DNA from: Gryllotalpicola ginsengisoli DSM 22003
GTDB lineage: Bacteria; Actinomycetota; Actinomycetes; Actinomycetales; Microbacteriaceae
Assembly (NCBI RefSeq): GCF_000419445.1
Contig: NZ_AULK01000003.1
Span: 1-64,000, forward strand
DNA: 64,000 nt
Direction of reading: 5' to 3'
Shown: positions 49,038-56,855 of the stretch, piece after piece
Position numbering within the stretch: the first letter of the stretch is position 1
Layout of the letters: each line of letters begins with the position of its first letter
Notes under the pieces: generated by a model
Told to the model about the DNA's origin: nothing
Databases searched by the model: none
Seen by the model: the letters and a program-made list of their open reading frames with translations, nothing else
Made by a program: the position numbers and the translations under genes

Positions 49038-49679
49038 TCAGCCGCCGGCCTTCATGAGCGGGTCGAGCGTCGCCGCCCGCGCGGCCGCGCCGCCGAGTCC
49101 CGCCGCCTCGAGCCAGTTGCCGAGCATGCGGTAGCCGTCTTCGGTGAGCACGGATTCGGGGTGGAACTGCACCCCGTAGATCGGCGCGCGCACGTGCTGC
49201 ACCGCCATGATCACGCCGCCGCTCGTGCGGGCGATCACCGCGAGCTCTTCGGGCAGGGTGCCGTCGACCACGGCCAGCGAGTGGTACCGGGTGGCGGTGA
49301 ACGGCTGCCGCACCCCGCGCCAGAAGGCGCTGCCGTCGTGCTGCACGAGCGAGGTCTTGCCGTGCATCAGCTCCTCGGCGCCGGTGACCACGCCGCCGAA
49401 CGCCTCGGCGATCGCCTGGTGTCCGAGGCAGACGCCGAGCAGCGGCGCGCCGGAGTCGAGCGCCGCGTGCACGAGCGGGATCGACACTCCGGCGTCGACG
49501 GGCTTCCCGGGGCCGGGCGAGAGCAGCACCGCGTCGTACGCGGCGAGCTCGGCCGCGGCATCCGCCTGTGCGATGTCGTCGTTGCGCACGACGTGAGTCT
49601 CGGCACCCAGCTCCTGCAGGTAGCCGTTCAGCGTGTAGACGAAGCTGTCGTAGTTGTCGACGACCAGCACCCGCGTCAT
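49038..49679 (-). CDS. pabA: Class I glutamine amidotransferase (PabA/TrpG type)
   Basis: A 213-residue protein with VLVVDNYDSFVYTLNGYLQE, LLSPGPGKPVDAG, the nucleophile C84 in GVCLGHQAIAEAFGG, and the His/Glu pair in YGVQFHPES. It supplies ammonia from glutamine to an aminodeoxychorismate or anthranilate synthase. Near-origin copies of this kind are usually pabA; trpG cannot be excluded. It is last in the crgA-adjacent minus-strand set, overlapping the small membrane gene by 4 nt (ATGA). Confidence 0.88.
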   Translation of the reverse strand: MTRVLVVDNYDSFVYTLNGYLQELGAETHVVRNDDIAQADAAAELAAYDAVLLSPGPGKPVDAGVSIPLVHAALDSGAPLLGVCLGHQAIAEAFGGVVTGAEELMHGKTSLVQHDGSAFWRGVRQPFTATRYHSLAVVDGTLPEELAVIARTSGGVIMAVQHVRAPIYGVQFHPESVLTEDGYRMLGNWLEAAGLGGAAARAATLDPLMKAGG

Positions 49680-49837
49680 GTGCCCACCGTGCCCTGCTCG
49701 TTGGCGTTCAGCAGCGAGTCGACCCAGGGGAACACCCAGGTCACCAGCGCCCACAGCACCAGCACCAGCAGGACGAGCAGGATGAGCACCCGCACCCACC
49801 ACGGGCCGGGCAGCACCCGCCACAGCGCGCCGTACAT
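49676..49837 (-). CDS. Small hydrophobic protein of 53 residues
   Basis: Reads MYGALWRVLPGPWWVRVLIL, then a continuous hydrophobic helix, then WVFPWVDSLLNANEQGTVGT and stop. It is a single-pass membrane protein of a type I recall as conserved between the sortase and amidotransferase genes in related actinobacteria, though I cannot search to confirm. Its ATG overlaps the sortase stop by 1 nt (TGATG), and its stop overlaps pabA by 4 nt, strong evidence that it is translated. Confidence 0.75.
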   Translation of the reverse strand: MYGALWRVLPGPWWVRVLILLVLLVLVLWALVTWVFPWVDSLLNANEQGTVGT

Positions 49838-50667
49838 CAGCCCACCTCCGACGCGATCGCGGCCGGCGGCGTCTTCGAGAACGACTCCAGCACGCCGTAG
49901 GCGATGAGCCGCTCGACCGAGTGATACGGCGGGTTGCAGGTCGTCATGGTGAGCAGGCGATCGGATGCCTTCGCCTTCGCCTCGTGCGGAACCGGCAGGA
50001 GCACGTCGACGGCGGTGGGCTGGACGTACTCGTAGTTGCGGAAGGCGTAGGTGTAGAAGCCGTCTTTGGTCTGCACGTAGATCTTGTCTCCGACCCGCAG
50101 GTTCTGCATGTGCAGGAAGGTGTTGCCCCAGCCGGTGTCGTGGGCGGCCACCGCGAAGTTGCCCACGCCGCCCGGCATCGCCGTGCCGTCATAGTGCCCG
50201 ACGCCGGCGTCGTAGCTGTTGAGCACATCGTCGCCCGTGCCCTCGCGGATCGTTCGGCGCCACTCGGTGCCGAAGCGCGGCACGTACATGATGCCCACCG
50301 CCTGCGCGTGCGACGGCTCGTCGGAGACCGGGATGGTGCTGCTGGTCTGCGCCTGGCCGCTGCCGCTGCCGCTCGGCGCACTCGACGCCGTGCTGCCGTC
50401 GCCGGATTCGCCGGATTCCTGCAGCCACTCCTTGCTCAGCTGCGAAGCGGCGCCGTTCTGCTGGGCGTTCAGCACCCAGCTGTTCCACCAGTTCTGCCAG
50501 CCGATGAAGAGCAGCACGATGACCCCGGCGGTGACGAGGAGTTCGCCGAACACCCCGACGATCGAGACGCGCGCGCCGCCGCGGTTCCGCCGGCCGCGAC
50601 GAGGGCTTTCGTCGGCCGCGGGGCCGGGGGTGCTGACGGGGGCGCTCACCCGCGCGATTCTATCCAC
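49837..50667 (-). CDS. Class E sortase
   Basis: A GTG start at 50667 (or GTG 50649) gives ~276 residues. There is a basic N-terminus, one transmembrane helix (about residues 38-57, GELLVTAGVIVLLFIGWQNW), a Ser/Gly-rich linker and the sortase beta-barrel (about 120-276). Catalytic residues are the His in FAVAAHDTGWG, the Cys in LTMTTCNP and the Arg in SVERLIAYG. Class E sortases attach LAXTG proteins to the wall in high-GC actinobacteria. Being beside crgA and pkn genes is the standard placement. Confidence 0.9.
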   Translation of the reverse strand: MDRIARVSAPVSTPGPAADESPRRGRRNRGGARVSIVGVFGELLVTAGVIVLLFIGWQNWWNSWVLNAQQNGAASQLSKEWLQESGESGDGSTASSAPSGSGSGQAQTSSTIPVSDEPSHAQAVGIMYVPRFGTEWRRTIREGTGDDVLNSYDAGVGHYDGTAMPGGVGNFAVAAHDTGWGNTFLHMQNLRVGDKIYVQTKDGFYTYAFRNYEYVQPTAVDVLLPVPHEAKAKASDRLLTMTTCNPPYHSVERLIAYGVLESFSKTPPAAIASEVG

Positions 50668-50690
50668 GTGGGCCGCTAAACTACCGGGCT

Positions 50691-50933
50691 ATGGCCTCCA
50701 ACACCCGCTCGAAGCTCTCGCCCGAAGAGCGCGCCGCCGCCCGAGAGCACGCCGGCAACCCGATCTGGTTCAAGCCGGTGATGCTCGGCTTCATGATCGT
50801 CGGGCTGCTGTGGATCATCGTCTACTACGTCGCCGGGGGCACCTATCCGGTCCCGTCGCTCGGCGCCTGGAACCTGCTGATCGGGTTCGGCGTCGCCTTC
50901 ATCGGCTTCCTGATGACGACCCGCTGGAAGTAG
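50691..50933 (+). CDS. crgA: Cell division protein CrgA
   Basis: An 80-residue protein with charged N-terminus (SKLSPEERAAAREHAGNPIW) and two transmembrane helices (about residues 31-50 and 60-77), the conserved CrgA layout. It bridges FtsZ, FtsQ and peptidoglycan synthesis proteins at the septum. It is divergent from the sortase gene, 23 nt apart; TAAACT 8 nt before the ATG may be its -10. Confidence 0.92.
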   Translation: MASNTRSKLSPEERAAAREHAGNPIWFKPVMLGFMIVGLLWIIVYYVAGGTYPVPSLGAWNLLIGFGVAFIGFLMTTRWK

Positions 50934-50960
50934 CGACGCTCGTCCACACGCCATCAACAC

Positions 50961-51042
50961 TGGGGATAATTACAGCGCTGTGATTATCCCCACTGTTATT
51001 AAGGCTGTGGATAACCAGCGCCGTTCTACACAGTGTGGATAA
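50961..51042. promoter_or_regulatory. Palindrome and DnaA-box-like cluster
   Basis: 50961-50992 is a 32-bp palindrome (TGGGGATAATTACAGC and its complement, one mismatch), whose arms contain TGGGGATAA/TTATCCCCA. TGTGGATAA, the complement of the consensus DnaA box TTATCCACA, occurs at 51006-51014 and 51034-51042; the last is inside the end of the rhomboid-like gene. The site lies between convergent genes, so the palindrome may instead act as a bidirectional terminator. Confidence 0.55.
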
Positions 51043-51934
51043 CCATCGGCACGCAGCCCAGCACGAGCAGCACGGCGCAGTAGCCGACCAACAGCCACAC
51101 CTGCAGTTTCTGCCGGCGCACCTGCCGCGTTTCGAGCAGGATGAACCCGACGATCAGCCCGCCGATGAGGCCTCCGATGCCGATCACGAGCACGAGCCAT
51201 CCGCTGAAGAAGACGTTGATGGCCAGGTTGATCGCCACGAACAGCAGCACCGGCCCGACCCGGCCGCCCATGCGCCGCTGCACGATCACCATCGCGCCGA
51301 ACAGGCCGAAGATCGACGCGAACGCGCCTGCCGTCGTGTAGAAGCCGGAGACCCACAGCATGATCAGCCCGCCGGTCACGCCGCTGGCGAAGTAGACCAC
51401 CAGGAACCGCCACCAGCCGAGCAGCTGCTCGAGCACCTGCCCGAGCATCCAGATGCTGAGCAGGGCGAACAGCACCGACAGGGGGCTGCCGGTGATCAGG
51501 ATCGGCGTGACCACGCGCCACGGCGCGAGCCAGTTGGCCGAGTAGGACAGCGCGCCGAGCACCGAAGTGCCGATGACCGGCAGCACGCCGAGCAGGAACA
51601 CGAGCGCAGTGGCCGCCATCACCCCGTAGGTGGCGATCGGATGCCCCGCCGCGGCGAGCCCCGTGATGCGGCGCACCAGCCGCGATGAGCGCACCCGTGG
51701 CGGGCGGGCGCTCGCGCCGCCCCCGTAACCGGAGTAGCCCGACCCGCGCGTGTACGCCGTCTCGCGCGCTTCGGCGCGCTGCTCGCGCATGCACTCGGGA
51801 CAGATCACGCCGACCGGAGCGGGCGTCTGGCATTCGCCGCAGATGGTGCGCCCGCACCGCTGGCAGAGCACGAAGCTCTGCCGGTCGGGGTGCCGGTAGC
51901 AGTAGTTGGCCGGGTCGGATCGGTAGTCCGTCAC
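51026..51934 (-). CDS. Rhomboid-family membrane protein, apparently catalytically inactive
   Basis: A 302-residue protein. The N-terminus (about residues 10-50) has a B-box-like zinc motif (CYRHPDRQSFVLCQRCGRTI, CGECQ, CPECM). The membrane part has six or seven helices. The loop helix reads GAFASIFGLFGAM where active rhomboids have GASGAIFGLFGA, so the catalytic serine is replaced; the final helix reads GIGGLIGGLIVG where the catalytic histidine (GHLGG) is expected. Both residues therefore appear missing. It is likely a pseudoprotease that binds membrane clients. It lies next to the cyclophilin gene as in related genomes. Confidence 0.82.
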   Translation of the reverse strand: MTDYRSDPANYCYRHPDRQSFVLCQRCGRTICGECQTPAPVGVICPECMREQRAEARETAYTRGSGYSGYGGGASARPPRVRSSRLVRRITGLAAAGHPIATYGVMAATALVFLLGVLPVIGTSVLGALSYSANWLAPWRVVTPILITGSPLSVLFALLSIWMLGQVLEQLLGWWRFLVVYFASGVTGGLIMLWVSGFYTTAGAFASIFGLFGAMVIVQRRMGGRVGPVLLFVAINLAINVFFSGWLVLVIGIGGLIGGLIVGFILLETRQVRRQKLQVWLLVGYCAVLLVLGCVPMVIHTV

Positions 51935-51976
51935 TGCGCCGCCGCGTCCTTCCTCTCGGCCGGTCGGGGGGTCAGT

Positions 51977-52519
51977 TCACGCGTCGACGACGTCGATGGA
52001 GGTGATGACGACGTCTTCGAGCGGCTTGTCGCGGGCGTCGGTCGGAACCTGCGAGATCTTCGCGACGACCTGCTTCGAGTCCTCGTCGGCGACGGCGCCG
52101 AAGATGGTGTGGTTGCGGTTCAGCCAGGGCGTCGGGTCGGTGGTGATGAAGAACTGGGAGCCGTTCGTGCTCGTGCCGCCGCCGCGATTGGCCATGGCGA
52201 GCAGGTAGGGCTCGTTGAAGGTGAGCTCGGGGTGGATCTCGTCGGCGAAGGTGTAGCCGGGCCCGCCGGTGCCGTTGCCGGCCGGGTCGCCGCCCTGGAT
52301 CATGAAGCCCGGGATGATGCGGTGGAAGATGACGCCGTTGTACAGCGGCCGGGTGGTCTTCTCCCCGGTGGCCGGGTCGGTCCACTCCTGGGTGCCGGTC
52401 GCGAGGCCGACGAAGTTCCGCACCGTCTTGGGGGCGTGGTTGCCGTAGAGGTTGACGACGATGTCGCCCTGGTTGGTGTGGATGGTGGCCACGGCCGTGT
52501 GGATGGACATGATTCCCAT
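51977..52519 (-). CDS. ppiA: Cyclophilin-type peptidyl-prolyl isomerase
   Basis: A 180-residue single-domain cyclophilin starting MGIMSIHTAVATIHTNQGDI; a start at the internal ATG, 9 nt later, is possible. Conserved segments are FHRIIPGFMIQGGDP (catalytic Arg), GGPGYTFADEI, AMANRGGGTSTNGSQFFITT and WLNRNHTIFGAV. There is no signal peptide, so it is cytoplasmic. It accelerates prolyl isomerisation during folding. It precedes the rhomboid-like gene in the same direction. Confidence 0.94.
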   Translation of the reverse strand: MGIMSIHTAVATIHTNQGDIVVNLYGNHAPKTVRNFVGLATGTQEWTDPATGEKTTRPLYNGVIFHRIIPGFMIQGGDPAGNGTGGPGYTFADEIHPELTFNEPYLLAMANRGGGTSTNGSQFFITTDPTPWLNRNHTIFGAVADEDSKQVVAKISQVPTDARDKPLEDVVITSIDVVDA

Positions 52520-52619
52520 ACTGGCATAGAGGGTACTTCCCCCTCGCTTGCCTCCTGGGAGTCAGGTGGCAAGATGGGAGGCAGTTTCACTCCCCCGTAA
52601 GCCCTCGAGGAGGTACCCG

Positions 52620-53129
52620 GTGAGTCTGACCCTGTCGAAGAAGCGCGCGAAGGAGCTGAGCAAGCTCAAGGCTGAGGCCGAAGCGCTGCTCGCGCACCAG
52701 CAGGACGTGCTGGCGCACGCCACCAGCGTCGGGCGGGAGGCCGGGCGTCAGGCTCAGCACCTGACTCGCGAGGAGCTCGTGCCGCGCGTGCGCGGCGGAT
52801 ACGAGAGCTACGTGGCGCCGGTGGCCAGCAAGGCCGGCGACTTCGTGAACCACACCGTCGTGCCTGCGGTCGGCACCGCCATCGGCACGGCGCTCTCCGT
52901 GGCCGACGTGGCGAACGACGCCCGCGTCAAGGCGGCGGTCAAGCGCCTCAAGCAGGCCACCGGCAAGGTCCCTGCCAAGAAGAAAAAGAAGTCGGGCTTC
53001 GGCACCTACATCGCGATCGGCGTCGGCGTCGCCGCACTCGCCGGCGTGGCGTACGCCGTCTGGCAGACCTTCCGCGCCGACGACGAGCTGTGGGTCTCGG
53101 ACGAGCCGCCCGCCTCCCCCGAGGGCTGA
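52620..53129 (+). CDS. Conserved hypothetical membrane protein next to ppiA
   Basis: The GTG at 52620 follows GAGGAGG at about 7 nt. The 169-residue protein has a helical, charged N-terminal half (SLTLSKKRAKELSKLKAEAE), an Ala/Val-rich middle (VNHTVVPAVGTAIGTALSVA), a KKKKK patch and one transmembrane helix (about residues 129-148), with an acidic C-terminus outside. It has no catalytic motif. Its place beside the cyclophilin gene suggests a conserved envelope gene. Confidence 0.75.
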   Translation: MSLTLSKKRAKELSKLKAEAEALLAHQQDVLAHATSVGREAGRQAQHLTREELVPRVRGGYESYVAPVASKAGDFVNHTVVPAVGTAIGTALSVADVANDARVKAAVKRLKQATGKVPAKKKKKSGFGTYIAIGVGVAALAGVAYAVWQTFRADDELWVSDEPPASPEG

Positions 53130-53139
53130 CCCGCAGGTC

Positions 53140-53214
53140 TCCGTCGGCTGAGGGGCCGCGAAGCGCTCTTCCCTTCCGTCGGCTGAGGAGCCGCGAAGCG
53201 GCGTCTCGAAGCCG
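53140..53214. repeat. Two palindromic repeats
   Basis: Two copies of CCGTCGGCTGAGGAGCCGC...GCGGCGTCTCGAAGCC (the first, at about 53141, incomplete; the second at about 53178-53214). They are related to the type C units and end at the stop codon of the NUDIX gene. Confidence 0.7.
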
Positions 53215-53215
53215 C

Positions 53216-53638
53216 TTACAGCTCCACGCCCGCCATCCGCATCCCGACCTCGACGAGGCCGACGCGCTTCAGCGCCGCCACCTCGTCGAGCTGGATCCAG
53301 CGCGCCTCATCCGTCGACCCGTCGATCTCGTTGGTGAGTTCGCCGCCCGTCACGTGCGCGCGGTAGATGATGCGCAGCGCCTGCAGCGGCTCGTTCACGT
53401 CCGCGAGGCGCTGCTCGGTCGGCACGATGTGCGAGTCGATTCCGAGCAACTCGTCGAGCTCCGCCCGGTACCCCGTCTCCTCGAACACCTCGCGCACCGC
53501 CGCGTCCCGCGGATCCTCGTAGGGCTCGAGCCCTCCGCCCGGCAGCGTCCACCCGTCGCTGCCCCGCTCGCTCCAGTGTGAGAGCAGGATGCGCCCGTCC
53601 TCGATGATGATGCAGTAGGCGGCGACACGAAGACTCAC
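53216..53638 (-). CDS. NUDIX hydrolase
   Basis: The GTG at 53638 gives a 140-residue protein; TAGGCT 7 nt upstream and no ribosome site indicate a leaderless start. The Nudix box is complete: G(L)EPYEDPRDAAVREVFEETG (the GX5EX7REUXEEXGU pattern). It should hydrolyse a nucleoside diphosphate derivative, for example an oxidised nucleotide; the substrate is unknown. Confidence 0.9.
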   Translation of the reverse strand: MSLRVAAYCIIIEDGRILLSHWSERGSDGWTLPGGGLEPYEDPRDAAVREVFEETGYRAELDELLGIDSHIVPTEQRLADVNEPLQALRIIYRAHVTGGELTNEIDGSTDEARWIQLDEVAALKRVGLVEVGMRMAGVEL

Positions 53639-53645
53639 GTGAGCG

Positions 53646-53669
53646 AGCCTAGTGTCGCGATGCATACCG
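53646..53669. promoter_or_regulatory. Divergent leaderless promoters
   Basis: TAGGCT (53651-53646, minus) serves the NUDIX gene and TACCGT (53664-53669, plus) lies about 6 nt before the ATG of the hydrolase gene at 53677. Only 38 nt separate the two start codons. Confidence 0.45.
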
Positions 53670-53676
53670 TATTGGC

Positions 53677-54603
53677 ATGACGGATGCCTTCACCGCGCGT
53701 CCCTCGGCGCTGCTGCGCCTCACGATGCTCGCCCTTCCGCTGCTGCGCAGCAGGCATACCCTCGTGTCGGAGCCACGCTCCCGCGCGGACATCGCGGCAT
53801 CCGTGGGAAAGCGATTCGCGCCGCCGCCCCGGTCGGCGGCACGCCGCCTCTCGATCTCTCGCACGCGCCTCGGCCCCCTCGACGCGACCGTCATCGAGCC
53901 GCGCGGGGTGCAGTTGTCGCGCCGATCTCTCGTGTACGTGCACGGCGGCGGGTACGTGCATCAGTTCGAGCGGGCGCACTGGTGGCTCACCTCGTCGCTC
54001 GCGCACTCGCTCGGCGTCCGGATCGTGGCGCCGGACTACCGGCTCGCCCCGACGGGCGATGTGGTGGCAGGCGTGTCCGATGTCGCCGCGGTCGTGCGCG
54101 TCGTCACGGAGCGCGACGGGCTCGCGCCGATCATCGCCGGCGACTCGGCCGGCGGAGCGCTCGCGCTGAGCGTCGCCCGGCGCCTGCGCGGCACGAGTGC
54201 GGCCCCGGCTCACGTCGTGCTGTTCTCGCCGTGGCTCGACGCCGCCCTGCGCAACCCCGAGATCGCCGAGTTCGATCGGCGTGACCCGATGCTCGCCGTG
54301 ACCGGCGTGCGCATCGCGGGCGAACTGTGGGCGGGCCCGTTCGGCGTCGATCACCCCGACGTCAGCCCGGTGTTCGCGGATCCCTCGGGTCTTCCGCCGA
54401 CCTCGATCACCATCGGAACGCGCGACATCTTCTATCCGGATGTACGCGACTTCGCCGCATCCGCTCGCCGGGCCGGCGTCGACGTGGCCGTGTTCACCGC
54501 ATCCGACGCGTTCCACGTGTTCGTGGCCGCGACCCTGCTGCCCGAGTCGATCGCCGCCGGCGACTGGCTGAAGGACCGCCTCACCGGCGTGCTGCGGGCG
54601 TGA
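53677..54603 (+). CDS. Alpha/beta-hydrolase of the hormone-sensitive-lipase type
   Basis: A 308-residue protein. The oxyanion motif HGGGYVHQFE and the nucleophile elbow GDSAGGALAL (Ser about 157) are the HSL-family hallmarks; the acid is in GTRDIFYPDVRD and the histidine in DAFHVFVAA. It should hydrolyse small esters in the cytoplasm. It is transcribed away from the NUDIX gene and toward the PPOX gene, with 19 nt between stop codons. Confidence 0.9.
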   Translation: MTDAFTARPSALLRLTMLALPLLRSRHTLVSEPRSRADIAASVGKRFAPPPRSAARRLSISRTRLGPLDATVIEPRGVQLSRRSLVYVHGGGYVHQFERAHWWLTSSLAHSLGVRIVAPDYRLAPTGDVVAGVSDVAAVVRVVTERDGLAPIIAGDSAGGALALSVARRLRGTSAAPAHVVLFSPWLDAALRNPEIAEFDRRDPMLAVTGVRIAGELWAGPFGVDHPDVSPVFADPSGLPPTSITIGTRDIFYPDVRDFAASARRAGVDVAVFTASDAFHVFVAATLLPESIAAGDWLKDRLTGVLRA

Positions 54604-54622
54604 GCCGGGGGCGTCGCCCGCG

Positions 54623-55021
54623 TCACTGCGTCGTGTAGTGCTCCACGCTCATCACGAGGATGACCCGGTCCGGGCTGTCCGCCGGCGGCTGCTGGTCGGT
54701 GATGCCGTAGCGGTGCGCGAGGTGCACATAGAACTCGCCGGTCGGGTCGGGCACGACCTCGATCAGTCTGCCGCGCACCTCGACGTAGTTGAACACGTCG
54801 TCCGGGTTGATCACCGCCAGGCTCATCGACGGGTTGTGCTGCAGGTTGCGGTACTTGGCGCGCTTCGTCGTGTGCGTGAAGCGGATCACCTCACCGTCGA
54901 ACTCGAACCACATCGGGTTCACCTGCACGGTGTCGTCGGGGCGGATCGTGCCGAGGAATCCGTAGTTCGGCGCCTCGAGCAGTGGGATCAGATGGTCGGG
55001 AATGATGTCGCGTGCACCCAT
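54623..55021 (-). CDS. PPOX-class F420-binding protein
   Basis: A 132-residue split-barrel protein: FLGTIRPDDTVQVNPMWFEF, IRFTHTTKRAKYRNLQHNPS, MSLAVINPDDVFNYVEVRGR. This fits the pyridoxamine-5'-phosphate-oxidase-like F420-dependent family (TIGR03618 style), which reduces enones, quinones or nitro compounds, or binds cofactor. Function in this organism is unknown. Confidence 0.85.
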   Translation of the reverse strand: MGARDIIPDHLIPLLEAPNYGFLGTIRPDDTVQVNPMWFEFDGEVIRFTHTTKRAKYRNLQHNPSMSLAVINPDDVFNYVEVRGRLIEVVPDPTGEFYVHLAHRYGITDQQPPADSPDRVILVMSVEHYTTQ

Positions 55022-55044
55022 GACTCCATTGTCGCCGCGTTGTG

Positions 55045-55596
55045 TCATGAGTCGACGGATGCGCGAGCCGGCAGCGCCTCGATCCACCGATCCAGCTCGC
55101 GCGGGGTGCGGAACAGGATCGTCTGCGGCATGGTCGGGTCGGCGGCCCAGCGTCGCATGGTCTCGCGCTTTGCCTTCCAGGTCTGGAAATGCCACGCGAC
55201 GATCGAATCCCGGGCGAACGCGCGCCCGAGGGACTCGCGGTTCCCGTTGCAGATCTCTTCGCGCGTACGGATGCGTCGCGCCGTGCGGCGCAGCAGGCGC
55301 TGCAGGGAGAACCACCGCGGGTAGTCCAGCCCGAGAATCAGGTCGACCCGAGGAAGCACTAGGTCGCGCCATGAGCTGTAGCTGCTGTCGAGCACCCAGC
55401 CATCACGGGCTGTCGCGGCGTCGACCAGCGCGAGCTGCTCCTCGGGGTCGCGCTGCACCCACCCGGGCAGCCAGCCGATGTCGTCGGCGAGGACCGCCGG
55501 CACACCGAGCCGCTGGGCGATCCGCACGGCGGCGGTGCTCTTCCCTGAGCCGGTCACCCCGTGGATGAGGATCCGCCGCTCAGCAGCATCCGACAT
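55045..55596 (-). CDS. P-loop kinase-like protein (adenylate-kinase/topology-modulation type)
   Basis: The ATG at 55596 follows GGGGGAG. The 183-residue protein has Walker A GVTGSGKSTAA (about residues 13-23), a D-rich strand ADDIGWLPGW, VLDSSYSSW and an R-rich lid (LLRRTARRIRTREEI). This resembles FlaR/adenylate-kinase-like proteins that phosphorylate or bind small molecules. It ends 24 nt before the PPOX gene start, so they may share a transcript. Confidence 0.8.
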   Translation of the reverse strand: MSDAAERRILIHGVTGSGKSTAAVRIAQRLGVPAVLADDIGWLPGWVQRDPEEQLALVDAATARDGWVLDSSYSSWRDLVLPRVDLILGLDYPRWFSLQRLLRRTARRIRTREEICNGNRESLGRAFARDSIVAWHFQTWKAKRETMRRWAADPTMPQTILFRTPRELDRWIEALPARASVDS

Positions 55597-55720
55597 GCCC
55601 GCTCCCCCTTCGATCCGCCGCTTTGGCATAGTAGCCGCATGCTCGATCTCGTCTTCGTGCACGAGTACGACCAAGTGGCCGAGAACTTCTGCCGCTGCCA
55701 GGCGCAATAGCCTTGGGGAC

Positions 55721-56578
55721 GTGTCGCACCCGGACTTCATCGCCGACGTCCTTGCACATGTCCGCCGCATGTCGGCCGGAGAGCCGCTTGAGCACACCGC
55801 GCGCGTCGATCTTCACTTCCATCCAGACGTGTACCTCCCGGGCGGCGCATCCGTTCTCGACGGCATCGCCTCCTCCGGCGTCTACAAGTCGCAGTTCGAG
55901 ACGGGCGTCAGCGGCGGCGGGTTGACCGCCTACTTCGGTGGCGACCGGTTCGTGTGGGAGCAGCGCATGTTCGCCGGCATCTACGACGCCCTGCCTCCGG
56001 CCGCCCGACCCAAGTACGGCGCGCTGAACCTCACCGCGGACCCCTACGGCGCGGCACCCCGATTCGGGAGCTGCTACTTCAGGCTCCGGGCCGCCGTGCT
56101 CGCGCGCACGACGTTCTGCTACCCCGATAGCTACCTCCAGCCGACGCGCTTCGCCACCGCCGATCGATTCGGGCTGCGCGAGGCGTTCGCCGTGCCCCCG
56201 ACCGACGACCCGCTCGATCACTACATCGAGGCCCACGTCCACGGCGACGTCGTCATCGCGAGAGATGTCGAGGCGCTGGTCCTCGATCCCGCCTACCGCG
56301 GCACCGCGATCGAAGCCGCCGCCCACCGCCTTGGCTGCCCGCTCGAATGGCACCCGGGCTATCGGGCCTCAGTGGAGGTTATCCGCCGGCATCCCGCCTA
56401 TCGGGGAGCGGAGATCGCGAACGTCGCAGACGAGCTCGCCGAGCACGGCGAGCTCACCCCCGAGATGATCGGGCGCGCCCGCGCAAGCGCCGGCTACGAT
56501 CCGCAACAGCTGAAGAAGGTTTGGCACTGTCTGGCCAGGTACGGGCGAGCGTTCTCCGTCAATCCCGGGGCGGAATGA
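55721..56578 (+). CDS. DUF3626-domain protein
   Basis: The GTG at 55721 is 7 nt after TAGCCT, with no good ribosome site. The 285-residue protein has RVDLHFHPDVYLPGGASVLD, then GVYKSQFETGVSGGGLTAYF and GGDRFVWEQRMFAGIYDALP, and YIEAHVHGDVVIARDVEALV. The HxH and E/H motifs (DLHFHPD, EAHVHGD) suggest a metal site. This is the DUF3626 signature; its function is not established. It lies alone before the tRNA genes. Confidence 0.8.
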   Translation: MSHPDFIADVLAHVRRMSAGEPLEHTARVDLHFHPDVYLPGGASVLDGIASSGVYKSQFETGVSGGGLTAYFGGDRFVWEQRMFAGIYDALPPAARPKYGALNLTADPYGAAPRFGSCYFRLRAAVLARTTFCYPDSYLQPTRFATADRFGLREAFAVPPTDDPLDHYIEAHVHGDVVIARDVEALVLDPAYRGTAIEAAAHRLGCPLEWHPGYRASVEVIRRHPAYRGAEIANVADELAEHGELTPEMIGRARASAGYDPQQLKKVWHCLARYGRAFSVNPGAE

Positions 56579-56610
56579 GTCCGCGGCCTCCGCGCATCCC
56601 AGTTTTCTTG

Positions 56611-56683
56611 TGGAGCCTAGGAGATTCGAACTCCTGACATCCTGCTTGCAAAGCAGGCGCTCTACCAACTGAGCTAAGGCCCC
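56611..56683 (-). tRNA. tRNA-Ala (anticodon TGC)
   Basis: Acceptor stem GGGGCCT (56683-56677) with AGGCTCC (56618-56612, one G-U pair), anticodon arm CCTGC-TTTGCAA-GCAGG giving TGC, and T arm with GTTCGAATC. The CCA end is not encoded. It is 14 nt downstream of tRNA-Ile. Confidence 0.95.
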
Positions 56684-56697
56684 GGGGGGGACAAATG

Positions 56698-56774
56698 TGG
56701 TGGGGCTACCAGGACTTGAACCTGGGACCTCTTCATTATCAGTGAAGCGCTCTAACCGCCTGAGCTATAGCCCC
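56698..56774 (-). tRNA. tRNA-Ile (anticodon GAT)
   Basis: Acceptor GGGGCTA (56774-56768) with TAGCCCC (56708-56702), discriminator A and encoded CCA. Anticodon arm CTTCA-CTGATAA-TGAAG gives GAT. Ile-Ala tRNA pairs downstream of gyrA are typical of actinobacterial origins. Confidence 0.95.
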
Positions 56775-56855
56775 GAAAATCGGACCTGTGCAAGGTTACC
56801 CGACGCAGTGGCCTGCCGCGAAATCGGCCCGGGAAACCACTGCGAAGGGCGCGGC

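Noticed and set aside
50961-51042. Chromosomal replication origin
   Set aside because: dnaA and dnaN are not adjacent; gene order places oriC beyond the right end of the window. Only an auxiliary DnaA site is plausible.
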